This document shows positions 37,069-45,695 of a DNA stretch of 64,000 nt, piece by piece. The position numbers were made by a program, and so were the translations under genes. The notes beneath the pieces are model-generated. The model was not told the origin of the DNA. It made no database searches and was given only the letters and a program-made list of their open reading frames with translations. Origin of the DNA: Bacteroidota bacterium (GTDB lineage: Bacteria; Bacteroidota; Bacteroidia; AKYH767-A; 2013-40CM-41-45); contig JADKKE010000006.1 in NCBI GenBank assembly GCA_016720655.1, positions 124,001-188,000 on the forward strand, written 5' to 3'. Numbering within the stretch: the stretch's first letter is position 1; each line of letters starts with the position of its first letter.

Positions 37069-37179
37069 GCTTAAAGATACTTTTCAAAAAAAAATAGTTA
37101 CCTTTCATTAATTGACGCTCATGATAGCATTTTAGAGTGCCAAAAGATCACTCTCAGCTAAAACTAATTATTTTCTAAA

Positions 37180-38082
37180 ATGAAATATTGGATATTTGTT
37201 TTAGTTCTGTTTTCTTCAATGCAGCAGTTATCTGGTCAGGTATATCAACCCTTTCCAGATTCCGGAGCCACTTGGCGTGAATTTTTTGTGCATCATTCCG
37301 GACCAATAGACCGCACTGAGAATAAATATTCAATTGCCACTGGAGCAGACACAATCATACTAGGAAATATTTATACTTCACTTTGGATGACTGGAACAGA
37401 GACAGAATATAATGATAATGGTCAAATAGTGAATGTAAACCATGTTGAAAATTCTTTTGCCGGTTGTATTCGGGAAGATTCGTTGAGACGAATATATCTT
37501 TGGTCCGGAGTAAATGAGGAATTGTTATATGATTTTTCATTAAATCTAAACGACTCCTTGGTTGGTAATTATCGCTGGATCCTACCAAGTTCAACTTATG
37601 TATCATCAATTGATTCAATTTTTGATGGATTTATTTACCGGAGAACACTACACATTTCAGTTCCTAATTTAGGATCCGACTATATTCAATTGATAGAAGG
37701 TATAGGAAGTACATGGGGGTTATTCAATTTTTTTAGTCCGCAATTACCGTCATGGGGTTATTTGTATTGTTTTTCTAATGATTCCAGTAACTTAATATTG
37801 GATACAACACAATGTATCTTGTTGGGTATAAACAATCCTTCAGAAGTGAACAACCAATTTTATCTTCATCCAAACCCTGCGTTTGAACGCGTTTATATCC
37901 ATGGTGATGGGATGGTCGCACAATCTATCGAGTTATTAAATTTAACTGGTAAAACTTTGATGTTGTATTCCAATTATCCAATCGAAAATGGTCTTGATAT
38001 TAGTATCTTGCCCAATGGAATGTATTTTTTAAGAATCCGAACTTTAGAAAAAGTTTTTAGTTTTAAATTACTTAAAGGGTAG
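37180..38082 (+). CDS. Secreted protein with T9SS sorting domain, enclosed by repeats
   Basis: 300 residues. Signal peptide (WIFVLVLFSSMQQLSGQ), a ~200-residue region of unknown fold (WREFFVHHSGPIDRTENKYSI, IEGIGSTWGLFNFFSPQLPSWG), then a type A sorting domain (FYLHPNPAFERVYIHG ... ILPNGMYFLRIRTLEKVFSFKLLKG). The central part resembles proteins with the line YIEGIGSTxG that are multicopy in Bacteroidota. The gene is AT-rich and lies between repeat copies C and D, so it may have arrived or been duplicated with the mobile island. No enzyme motif. Confidence 0.85.
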   Translation: MKYWIFVLVLFSSMQQLSGQVYQPFPDSGATWREFFVHHSGPIDRTENKYSIATGADTIILGNIYTSLWMTGTETEYNDNGQIVNVNHVENSFAGCIREDSLRRIYLWSGVNEELLYDFSLNLNDSLVGNYRWILPSSTYVSSIDSIFDGFIYRRTLHISVPNLGSDYIQLIEGIGSTWGLFNFFSPQLPSWGYLYCFSNDSSNLILDTTQCILLGINNPSEVNNQFYLHPNPAFERVYIHGDGMVAQSIELLNLTGKTLMLYSNYPIENGLDISILPNGMYFLRIRTLEKVFSFKLLKG

Positions 38083-38131
38083 ATTTATTGGCTGCAACAC
38101 TAAAATAATATTTTTTCTTAACCTATTATTA

Positions 38132-38182
38132 CGTTCCAGTCCACTGACGCACAGGCTTTCGTTAAAGACTTGTCCCAGCGGG
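38132..38182 (+). repeat. REPIN-like repeat, copy D (partial)
   Basis: Only the right half of the unit, from the core through TCCCAGCGGG. It directly abuts copy E. Confidence 0.85.
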
Positions 38183-38184
38183 TC

Positions 38185-38286
38185 TCCCAGTTGGGTATAA
38201 AAACGTTATATTTCTAAGGTATTAGACTTTTTAACGGGTCAAGTCCGCCGACGCACAGGCTTTCGTTAAAGACTTGTCCCAGCGGG
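38185..38286 (+). repeat. REPIN-like repeat, copy E
   Basis: A full 102-base unit with both ends clear: TCCCAGTTGGG at the left and TCCCAGCGGG at the right. It ends 11 bases before the stop of the convergent SDR gene. Confidence 0.9.
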
Positions 38287-38296
38287 CAGCGTGCTG

Positions 38297-39103
38297 CTAT
38301 TTAAACGGCGAATCCGCTTCTTTCGCCATGTGATTGTAGACAACTTTGTCCATCATTCCGGGGAAAAATTTATTGAGCAAGACAGTGAGTTTACCATGAC
38401 CGGTCATGACGAGATCGCGTTTTCTGGATTTTACTGCTGCGAAGATTCGTTCGGCTACTTCTTCCGGCTGCATCATCTTTTTTTCATCCCTTGGAGATTC
38501 GCCTTGGGTGCTTCCATCGGCGGCAAGTGCTGAGTTACGAATGTTTGATGCGGTGAAACCCGGACAGGCAACGAGTACATGCAATCCTGTTTTCAAATTT
38601 TCGGTGCGCAATGTTTCGAGAAATCCTTCCATTGCAAATTTGGAAGCTGAGTATCCGGTACGTCCGGGTAAACCTTTTTTTCCTGCGATGGATGAGATGC
38701 CTACTACACTACCTTTTGTTTTCAGAAGATATGGAAGCGCAAATTTGGTACAATAAACAGTTCCCCAGAAATTAATATCCATCAGCGAACGAATCACATT
38801 CAGTTCGGTGTTTTCAAAAAGTGCCCGCATCGACTGACCGGCATTGTTGATGAGTACATCGATTCTGCCAAACTTGTGGATTGCTTCGTCGATTAGTTTT
38901 TTACAGTCTGCTTCTTTTGAACCATCAACGATACAAGCCAAAACTTCGGCACCACTTTTTTCAATCTGGTTCTTTACAGCAATCAGTCGTTCTTCATTTC
39001 TCCCGGAAATTACTACGCGGAATCCATTCCTGGCAAAAACCACAGCCAGCGATTTGCCGATTCCGGAAGATGCACCGGTGATTACAACAACTTTTGAATC
39101 CAT
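38297..39103 (-). CDS. Short-chain dehydrogenase/reductase (SDR)
   Basis: 268 residues, classical SDR. The cofactor motif TGASSGIGK lies at residues 9-17, NNAG is in DVLINNAGQS, and the catalytic Ser and Tyr-x-x-x-Lys are in VGISSIAGKKGLPGRTGYSASK. The substrate is unknown; the C-terminal part resembles reductases acting on fatty or lipid ketones. It is downstream of the GlcD-like gene (38 bases) and on the same strand. Its 3' end faces the mobile island. Confidence 0.92.
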   Translation of the reverse strand: MDSKVVVITGASSGIGKSLAVVFARNGFRVVISGRNEERLIAVKNQIEKSGAEVLACIVDGSKEADCKKLIDEAIHKFGRIDVLINNAGQSMRALFENTELNVIRSLMDINFWGTVYCTKFALPYLLKTKGSVVGISSIAGKKGLPGRTGYSASKFAMEGFLETLRTENLKTGLHVLVACPGFTASNIRNSALAADGSTQGESPRDEKKMMQPEEVAERIFAAVKSRKRDLVMTGHGKLTVLLNKFFPGMMDKVVYNHMAKEADSPFK

Positions 39104-39140
39104 TTCCAGATCGCTTCTACTTTTAAATTTTATATTTTAT

Positions 39141-40550
39141 TTATTTTGACTCAGGGAATATTTTTCCGGGATTTAAAATACCATTTGGATCAAAGAGATT
39201 TTTTATTCCCTTCATCAGATTCATCTGAACAGCATTAAAAGGAATATCCATGTAATTCTTCTGAACATAACCAATCCCGTGTTCACCGGAAATTGTTCCT
39301 CCCAATGATACACACAATTCAAAGATCTCACGAATTCCTTTGGGTACTTCATTGTCCCAATCTTCATCGCGCATATTTTCTTTGATGATATTTACATGCA
39401 AATTTCCGTCACCTGCATGTCCGTAACAGACACTTCGAAAACCGTATTTGGCACCAATCTCTTTTACTCCTTTTAATAATTTCGGCAGTTCAGCGCGGGG
39501 AACTACAGTATCTTCTTCTTTATAGATCGAATGAGATTTTACAGCTTCACCGGCAGAACGACGAGCGCGCCATAGGTCTGCTTTTTGTTGAGCAGTGTCT
39601 GCAAATAAAATTTCATCGCAATCGTATTGGTACAAGATCTCCGAAATTTTTTCGCATTCTTTAAACAATACATCCTTATCGTTTCCATCCACTTCTACAA
39701 TCAGGTGAGCCTGGATTCCGTCTTTCAAAGGAATTTTTACATCCACAAATTTCATGACATACTCGATGCAATCGCGTTCCATAAATTCGAGAGCAGATGG
39801 AATGACTCCGGATCTGAAAATCGCGCTTACAGCTTCACAGGCTCTTTCAGCACTGAAGAAAGGAACCAGCATCAGAAGGTTTTCTGTTGGCAATGGAATC
39901 AGGCGAACAACAATTTTCGTGATCACTCCCAGAGTGCCTTCACTGCCGATGATGAGTTGTGTGAGATTATAACCGGTAGAATTTTTCAACACATTCGCAC
40001 CGGTCCAGATGATTTCACCAGTCGGAAGCACCACTTCGCAATTGAGTACATAATCTTTTGTGACACCATACTTCACTGCCTTTGGTCCGCCGGCACATTC
40101 AGCAAGATTACCACCGAGGAAACAACTACCTCTGCTCGCAGGATCCGGAGGATAGAACAATGACTTTTCCATCACTGCATCCTGGAATACCTGATTGATC
40201 ACCCCGGGCTCAACTGTTGCCTGGAGATTGCGTTCATCAATCTGAATAATCGTATTGAAGCGTTCCATGGAAATCACAATGCCGCCAAAGACAGGCAATG
40301 CACCGCCACTCAATCCGGTCCCTGCTCCTCTTGGTGTAGCCGGAATGTTTTGAGTATTGCAAAATTTCAGGATGGCTGAAATTTCATTCGCTGTTCTTGG
40401 CTTAAGGACAACTTCCGGATAGAATCGTAAGTCTTCCGTATAATCGTGAGCATTGATGTCAAGGACTTCTTTACTCGTAAAAACATAGGAATCGCCAACA
40501 ATGGACCGCAATTCCTCCAGATGAACCGAATTAATTTTTTGAAACTCCAC
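39141..40550 (-). CDS. FAD-linked oxidase, GlcD/D-lactate dehydrogenase type
   Basis: About 469 residues. The FAD_binding_4 domain has PRGAGTGLSGGALPVFGG and FYPPDPASRGSCFLGGNLAECAGG, and the FAD-oxidase C domain ends with GTISGEHGIGYVQKNYM and LMKGIKNLFDPNGILNPGKIFP. It oxidises 2-hydroxyacids such as D-lactate or glycolate. I prefer the GTG at 40550 because the ATG at 40595 lies within the preceding gene's last 22 codons and adds non-family residues. The two Fe-S genes at 46-48.6 kb are a possible but distant electron partner. Confidence 0.92.
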   Translation of the reverse strand: MEFQKINSVHLEELRSIVGDSYVFTSKEVLDINAHDYTEDLRFYPEVVLKPRTANEISAILKFCNTQNIPATPRGAGTGLSGGALPVFGGIVISMERFNTIIQIDERNLQATVEPGVINQVFQDAVMEKSLFYPPDPASRGSCFLGGNLAECAGGPKAVKYGVTKDYVLNCEVVLPTGEIIWTGANVLKNSTGYNLTQLIIGSEGTLGVITKIVVRLIPLPTENLLMLVPFFSAERACEAVSAIFRSGVIPSALEFMERDCIEYVMKFVDVKIPLKDGIQAHLIVEVDGNDKDVLFKECEKISEILYQYDCDEILFADTAQQKADLWRARRSAGEAVKSHSIYKEEDTVVPRAELPKLLKGVKEIGAKYGFRSVCYGHAGDGNLHVNIIKENMRDEDWDNEVPKGIREIFELCVSLGGTISGEHGIGYVQKNYMDIPFNAVQMNLMKGIKNLFDPNGILNPGKIFPESK

Positions 40551-41922
40551 TTTTAGTTTTGTTTGATGGAACTTTTTTAAGTTTATCGTTTTCACGGATG
40601 ATGGTATACATCATCACTTCAATGCTCCCTGTTGCATCGCCTGCATCATCACCCAGAAAATAAACAGTATCGCCCACAATTTTCATACTCACGAGGTGCG
40701 CCATTCCAAAAACTGTTGAATCAGCAAACTCCCAGCGAAATTTTGATCCGGTGTCTATACTTGCAATATACGGCATGAGTGTACTTTCAGGATGTGATAA
40801 TTTGCTCCCGAGAACAAGCGTATTCAAGGAAGTCTCTAGAAAACTCTGGAAGACTACATCCAACGGTGCAATGATCATTCTTCTTTCAAGACCTGCTCTG
40901 TCAAATTGAAGAACCATACTTCCATTTGTCCCCACACTATAATCAGTTCTGTAGATTGTCAAAAAAGCACCGCTTTTGGAAACTGAAAGTCCGGTTGCAA
41001 AACAATCGCTGATACCACCGTTGTAAAATTTTTCCCGCAACATTTCTCCGTCTCTGTTCAATTTGAGTAAAGGAACATCGGAGCGATCACTGGTGTGATT
41101 CACGAATCCACTCACATACAAATACGTCGAATCATCAATGACCATACAAGAAGCAGCATCATTTTCTGCAAAAACTCCATTGTAAATCAGCGACCACTTT
41201 CCTTTTCCGGATGAATCGTATTTCTGAATAAGGATGTCGGATGAATGTTGTCCTGTATTGCAATTTCCGGTAAGGTAGACATTGCAGGAATCGTCAGTTA
41301 AAACAACATTGCCAATGTCCATCATTAGTGAACTGTATGTTCGCTTCCAGGATATTGCTCCGTCCGGACGAATCCTATACAAAAACATATTCATCCCGGA
41401 ATCTGCAGATGTTTCAGCGCCGGTAATGAAAATATTATTGAATTTATCATTGGTAATCGCGGAAGGTGTGTCGAACGAATGGGAAGGCCCGTCAAAATGC
41501 AGATCGAAAACAGGAACACCTTCAGTAGAAAATTTCACCAGCAAAACATCCGCATTTCCACTTTTGTCTTTACTGATGCCGGTGATAAGAACATTGCCTT
41601 CTTCGTCAACACTCATGGCAACAGGAATATCATCTCCGTGATCGGGATTATCATAAATTCTACGCCACTCCTCTTCACCTTTTGGATTGAATTTAATGAG
41701 CAGAATGTCCTTGGCTGAATCCGGAATGGATGTTGTCCCAAGAACAAAACAGTTTTTCGTCCGGTCTATTTCAACACTTTTGGCTTTGTTGATACTGTTC
41801 AATGAATTTTTTATCGTGTGTTTCCAACCCGGTACCACCTGACTGTGTGAAAAATTGCAAAAGAGAATGAAGAAAAAGGTGGCTAAAAACCTGTAAAATG
41901 AAATGGGAGTCAGATGTGTCAT
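40531..41922 (-). CDS. Secreted SBBP-type beta-propeller protein
   Basis: About 463 residues from MTHLTPISFYRFLATFFF, a signal peptide ending near NFSHSQ. The rest consists of repeated propeller blades with the SBBP/delta-60 pattern: ILLIKFNPKGEEEWRRIYDN, VLLVKFSTEGVPVFDLHFDG, ILIQKYDSSGKGKWSLIYNG, each followed by VLITGISKDKSG or similar. Such propellers are common in secreted Bacteroidota proteins. There is no sorting domain at the C-terminus. The end overlaps the start of the GlcD-like gene. Function unknown. Confidence 0.82.
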   Translation of the reverse strand: MTHLTPISFYRFLATFFFILFCNFSHSQVVPGWKHTIKNSLNSINKAKSVEIDRTKNCFVLGTTSIPDSAKDILLIKFNPKGEEEWRRIYDNPDHGDDIPVAMSVDEEGNVLITGISKDKSGNADVLLVKFSTEGVPVFDLHFDGPSHSFDTPSAITNDKFNNIFITGAETSADSGMNMFLYRIRPDGAISWKRTYSSLMMDIGNVVLTDDSCNVYLTGNCNTGQHSSDILIQKYDSSGKGKWSLIYNGVFAENDAASCMVIDDSTYLYVSGFVNHTSDRSDVPLLKLNRDGEMLREKFYNGGISDCFATGLSVSKSGAFLTIYRTDYSVGTNGSMVLQFDRAGLERRMIIAPLDVVFQSFLETSLNTLVLGSKLSHPESTLMPYIASIDTGSKFRWEFADSTVFGMAHLVSMKIVGDTVYFLGDDAGDATGSIEVMMYTIIRENDKLKKVPSNKTKSGVSKN

Positions 41923-41995
41923 ATTGAGGCTCAAAAATAACAAAAAAAGCTGCCCCGGAACTTATCGAGGAAGCTTCTTTTGAAAGAAAAATAAT

Positions 41996-43825
41996 TTACA
42001 TAATTACCATTCGGATCACCTGACTCTTGGAGCCGGAAACTACTTTCACGAAATAAATTCCGGAATGAAGCTGATAATTTTTAGGATCTACTTCAATCTG
42101 GTATTTCCCTGCCAATTGTTGGCTGTTCGTTAGTGTTGAAATATTTCTTCCCAGCGCATCAAGCAATTCTACTTCAACCTTTCCCGGATTCACAAGTGAA
42201 TAAGCGACGTTAAATACTCCTTTGGATGGATTCGGAAATGCTTTTAAAGAAACCACCGATTCCGGTGATGTGATACCTACAGTCGACTGAATAGTTACAG
42301 TATCAATGGTAACTGTCGGTCCGCATTGATTGTACGCATACAAAGTGACGATATAGGTTCCGATCCCCGGAAAATCATGGACGATAGATGCGTTACTTGT
42401 CACCTCTACTGCCGAACCATCACCCCATCTCCACATCAATGAATCCGCTCCAAGAGCTGAAGACATAAAATCTACTGTGGTATTGCTAACAGTATACGTA
42501 TAGCCAGGATCAGGAAATGAACCTGCTGATTGCAGACTTAAAGTAACAGGAACAGTCACCCAGTTATTGTTATCATTTGTCTCAAGCATATTGTTTTCAG
42601 GATCGGTGATAGAAACGATGTAATAATTCCCATTACATGTGATCGCCGGAAGAATAATTCCCATTCCGTTCAAACCAGAACTGTAGATGTCAAGATTTCC
42701 TACATAGATACCCTGATCACGGGAACAACCGGTGACACTTCCGAAATCTGAATTGGCAATATTGGCTTTTGAAAGAGGTGCTCCTGAAGAATCGACACAA
42801 TACCCGAAATCAGAATCACAGTCCCCGAGATTTACGAGACAGAAACTCTGCTTATTGCCTTGTCCGATTTTCGGCCAGTTGCGGGCATCAGGATCCGCTG
42901 TTGCACGACGCAGAGAGAAATCTGCCCAGTTGTCTACATGCACGTGACCATGCGAAGGATGATAAGTCATCGTTCCGGCAGGTCGGTCAAAAAAGGTCAT
43001 CGAGTTTCCATCGCGATGGTAAATCCGTTGAGAAAGCATTTCTTTCGGATAAGAGCCATCCGGACAAGTAGTAGTAGAACATGGAACAGGAACAGAATCA
43101 CAGAAGCAGCTATTCGATCCGTGGATTTCCAGCGGACCCCATCCTACATTCGGTGTTGCATTGCTCAGCGTGATGTTGCCTGTAAATTCCTGATAGTCAT
43201 TTGCGATACACATAGCAGAAGCAGTCATATCCGGAAGCAGATCGCAATCTGTAGAAACACCATCCGGACACTGACATCCGGCAGGATTCCCCGTGCTGCA
43301 CAAACTATTACTTTGTGTTGGATCAGCAGGAGGATTCATCATGAACGTGATATTCACATAATGAAAAGAACCTGTATCAGCCGGAGTGAATACATCCCTC
43401 AATACCAGGTTCCATTGTCCGTTTGGATCAGAATTATCATTGAAAATATTCACGGATTCCTGCGGAAAATACGACCCGTTAAAGGGCGGAGCAGCAAATT
43501 GAATCCAGCCACCGGTAGCATTTTCCATGAAACAGGTATTCGGATAACCATTGCCATTACCACCTTTGGTATCGACGAGAACAACCTGTTTTCCGTCCGG
43601 AGACTGCAATCTCACTTGCAGATCAGCAGAAAACTGATGCGTAATTTTCAGGCAAACTACTCCCAAGCCATAGCTTGTATTGATGCTGGTAGGCAAACCA
43701 GAAACCTGGATAGGGATAAAAATATCCGTATTCGTGTTCGGAATCTGGGTCCAGTTCGTATTGCTGAAGGTTTGTGCCCACAGCATTGCAGGAAAAAATG
43801 CAAATAGCGTAAAGAGTTTTTTCAT
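41996..43825 (-). CDS. Secreted lysyl oxidase-like protein with P-domain, PKD and T9SS sorting domain
   Basis: 609 residues. Signal peptide (KKLFTLFAFFPAMLWAQ). A proprotein-convertase P-domain covers roughly residues 20-165 (DLQVRLQSPDGKQVVLVDTKGG, NDNSDPNGQWNLVLRDVF). A lysyl oxidase-like domain covers about 190-430, with the copper-binding histidine run YHPSHGHVHVDNWADFSLR. A CARDB-like segment follows (NNMLETNDNNNWVTVPVTL), then a PKD-like domain (WRWGDGSAVEVTSNASIVHDFPG) and a type A sorting domain (LKAFPNPSKGVFNVAY). It is a predicted extracellular copper amine oxidase exported by T9SS. Whether the lysyl-tyrosyl quinone residues are conserved I cannot tell by eye. Confidence 0.85.
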   Translation of the reverse strand: MKKLFTLFAFFPAMLWAQTFSNTNWTQIPNTNTDIFIPIQVSGLPTSINTSYGLGVVCLKITHQFSADLQVRLQSPDGKQVVLVDTKGGNGNGYPNTCFMENATGGWIQFAAPPFNGSYFPQESVNIFNDNSDPNGQWNLVLRDVFTPADTGSFHYVNITFMMNPPADPTQSNSLCSTGNPAGCQCPDGVSTDCDLLPDMTASAMCIANDYQEFTGNITLSNATPNVGWGPLEIHGSNSCFCDSVPVPCSTTTCPDGSYPKEMLSQRIYHRDGNSMTFFDRPAGTMTYHPSHGHVHVDNWADFSLRRATADPDARNWPKIGQGNKQSFCLVNLGDCDSDFGYCVDSSGAPLSKANIANSDFGSVTGCSRDQGIYVGNLDIYSSGLNGMGIILPAITCNGNYYIVSITDPENNMLETNDNNNWVTVPVTLSLQSAGSFPDPGYTYTVSNTTVDFMSSALGADSLMWRWGDGSAVEVTSNASIVHDFPGIGTYIVTLYAYNQCGPTVTIDTVTIQSTVGITSPESVVSLKAFPNPSKGVFNVAYSLVNPGKVEVELLDALGRNISTLTNSQQLAGKYQIEVDPKNYQLHSGIYFVKVVSGSKSQVIRMVIM

Positions 43826-43991
43826 ATTGTGTTAGTAGTTAGATTCTTGGATTTCGTAAAAATAGGAAAATACCCTAATAAACTGCTCATCCTGAAATAT
43901 TTTCAAAGAAATGTCCATACTTATGTCGGTGCATTCCTCAAGGGAAATTATCAACAACAGCCGGGAAAAGGAGGAGAAGTCAAATTAAATG

Positions 43992-43999
43992 TAACTTTG
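43992..43999 (+). promoter_or_regulatory. -7 element of the DUF3127 gene
   Basis: TAACTTTG, 19 bases before the ATG at 44019. Confidence 0.5.
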
Positions 44000-44018
44000 G
44001 GGAAAATTATCTATAGCT

Positions 44019-44378
44019 ATGCAAATTACCGGTATACTCAAAGTTAAAAAAGCCGAGCAAGTCGTTAACGACCGTTTTAAAAAGAGAGAATTTGTCCTGA
44101 CCGACAATTCCTCCCAGTATCCTCAACATGTCAGTTTCCAGTTAACACAAGATCGTTGTGGACTGTTGGATTCTGTGCAACAAGGTGAAAACATCACAGT
44201 ACATTTCAACCTTCGTGGCCGGGAATGGACAAGTCCTCAGGGAGAAGTGAAGTATTTCAATACCCTTGAAGCATGGAAAATCGACAAAGCCGGTGCACCG
44301 ACCGGAGGAGAATACAATCAAAGTGTTCCTGATTTTGAAAGCATGCCTGCTCCTGCCAAGGACGACTTGCCATTCTAA
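44019..44378 (+). CDS. DUF3127 protein (OB-fold, ssDNA-binding-like)
   Basis: 119 residues, a small Bacteroidota family. It opens with MQITGILKVKKAEQVVNDRFKKREFVLTD and continues VSFQLTQDRCGLLDSVQQGENITVHFNLRGREW, an OB-fold pattern. The acidic C-terminus ends DDLPF, like the SSB tail that binds replication and repair proteins (also DDLPF or DDIPF). A role with single-stranded DNA is inferred from fold and tail, not shown. Confidence 0.9.
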   Translation: MQITGILKVKKAEQVVNDRFKKREFVLTDNSSQYPQHVSFQLTQDRCGLLDSVQQGENITVHFNLRGREWTSPQGEVKYFNTLEAWKIDKAGAPTGGEYNQSVPDFESMPAPAKDDLPF

Positions 44379-44412
44379 ATATTGACAGCCGTGAAATCTT
44401 CACGGTTGGATA

Positions 44413-44468
44413 AAAAAAGAAGAAGTGGATTTTCGGTTGTACAACCAGAAATCCACTTCTTCTTTTTT
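44413..44468. terminator. Bidirectional terminator between DUF3127 and slyD
   Basis: A perfect 20-bp inverted repeat (arms 44413-44432 and 44449-44468, AAAAAAGAAGAAGTGGATTT) with an inner palindrome GGTTGTACAACC. The A and T runs at the ends let it work in both directions for convergent genes. Confidence 0.88.
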
Positions 44469-44490
44469 ATTAAGGGCAATCTAAATATGT

Positions 44491-44982
44491 TTAGTGAACG
44501 TGACCGTGAGTTATTTCTTCTTCAGTAGCTTCACGAACTTCAACGATTTCTCCTGCAAAATGAAGAGTATGTCCGGCGAGCGGATGATTAAAATCCATTT
44601 TCACAGTAGTGTCGTCGTATCCAAGAACTCTTCCGTTCAATACATTCCCCTGGTTATCGCTCATTGGAAGTACATTCCCGATTTTAAGAATTTCAAAATC
44701 GATTACATCTTCTACTTTGAAAATATCGATAGGAAGACTGATGACAGCAGTTTCATCCGCATCACCATACGCATCGGTAGCCTGGATTGTGAAATCAAAG
44801 GCATCGCCAACACCTTTGCCTTCGAGTCCTCTTTCAAAACCCGGTATCATCATGCCTACTCCATAAAGGAATTTAAGTGGTTGACTGGCATCAGCCGTTT
44901 CGATATGTCGCTTTTCTTCAGCAGGAAGATTTGCCTGTAAGCGGTAGGTAACGGTAACAACTTTATTATTCGCAATTTGCAT
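44491..44982 (-). CDS. slyD: FKBP-type peptidyl-prolyl isomerase, SlyD-like
   Basis: 163 residues. FKBP domain with inserted IF loop: VVTVTYRLQ, FLYGVGMMIPGFERGLEGKGVGD, then IQATDAYGDADE and VKMDFNHPLAGHTLHFAGEIVEVREA, the SlyD signature. The tail is short (THGHVH), much less His-rich than the E. coli metal-binding tail. It catalyses proline cis-trans isomerisation and chaperones folding in the cytoplasm. A -7 element TAACTTTG precedes it. Confidence 0.95.
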   Translation of the reverse strand: MQIANNKVVTVTYRLQANLPAEEKRHIETADASQPLKFLYGVGMMIPGFERGLEGKGVGDAFDFTIQATDAYGDADETAVISLPIDIFKVEDVIDFEILKIGNVLPMSDNQGNVLNGRVLGYDDTTVKMDFNHPLAGHTLHFAGEIVEVREATEEEITHGHVH

Positions 44983-44998
44983 CTCGTTTTTTTTTTGG

Positions 44999-45006
44999 CA
45001 AAGTTA
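44999..45006 (-). promoter_or_regulatory. -7 element of slyD
   Basis: TAACTTTG on the minus strand, 16 bases before the ATG at 44982. Confidence 0.5.
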
Positions 45007-45079
45007 TATTTATTTTGATTTCGAACTTGTACTTTACGAATAATTTCCAAGCCCTTTTACTCCGTTTCTATCCTAACCT

Positions 45080-45673
45080 ATGGATTCACTTACACATACA
45101 GTTCTTGGTGCCTGCGCAGGAGAAGCTTTAGCGGGCAAGAAACTTGGTAAAAAAGCCATGCTCTGGGGAGCATTGGCCAATAACCTCCCGGATATTGATG
45201 TAATCACTTCCGGATGGATGAATCAGGCAGATTCTCTGCTCGCCCACCGTGGGTTTACACACTCCATCCTGTTTGCCTTGCTCATGACTCCCCTGCTTGC
45301 CTGGTGGTTTAAACGCAGGATTCCGAACGAACTCATGACGTATAGAAACTGGATGATTCTTTGGGGAAGCGGGATGTTTTTTCACATCGGAATTGATGCA
45401 CTCACAGCCTATGGCACCGGTTGGTTTGAACCCTTCAGTCACTACCGCGTATCCTTCAATGTACTTTTTGTTGCTGATCCGTTTTACACCATCAGTTTAC
45501 TCATTGCCAGCATCGCTTTATTGATTTTGAAACGGAACAGTAATTACAGAAAATTCTGGATGCGATTCGGAATACTTATTTCAACTGTCTATATTTTTAC
45601 GCTTTTTCAAATAAATTTAAAGTTGATAAAACAACCCGTGAAAATCTGGCTGCTCAATCGATTCATGAAGTGA
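45080..45673 (+). CDS. DUF457/YdjM-like membrane metal-dependent hydrolase, N-terminal part
   Basis: Opens with MDSLTHTVLGACAGEALAG and continues NNLPDIDVITSGWMNQADSLLAHRGFTHSILFAL, the conserved DUF457 core with His and Asp ligands; HIGIDALTAYGTGWFEPFSH is a second conserved block. Four or five membrane helices. The family's role is unclear (membrane-bound, predicted hydrolase). The frame stops at 45673 after NRFMK because of one extra T in AAG-T-GAG; without it the protein reads on as FMKELFQYPTPLNNWLWY into the next part. Confidence 0.9.
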   Translation: MDSLTHTVLGACAGEALAGKKLGKKAMLWGALANNLPDIDVITSGWMNQADSLLAHRGFTHSILFALLMTPLLAWWFKRRIPNELMTYRNWMILWGSGMFFHIGIDALTAYGTGWFEPFSHYRVSFNVLFVADPFYTISLLIASIALLILKRNSNYRKFWMRFGILISTVYIFTLFQINLKLIKQPVKIWLLNRFMK

Positions 45674-45695
45674 GTTATTTCAGTACCCTACTCCG

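Larger units (their letters stand above)
36642..37179. other. Intergenic region of the mobile island
   Basis: 538 bases without a gene. It contains repeat copies B and C. A stretch at about 36715-36836 reads as a short open frame without a good start and ending inside copy B; I do not consider it a gene. Confidence 0.6.
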
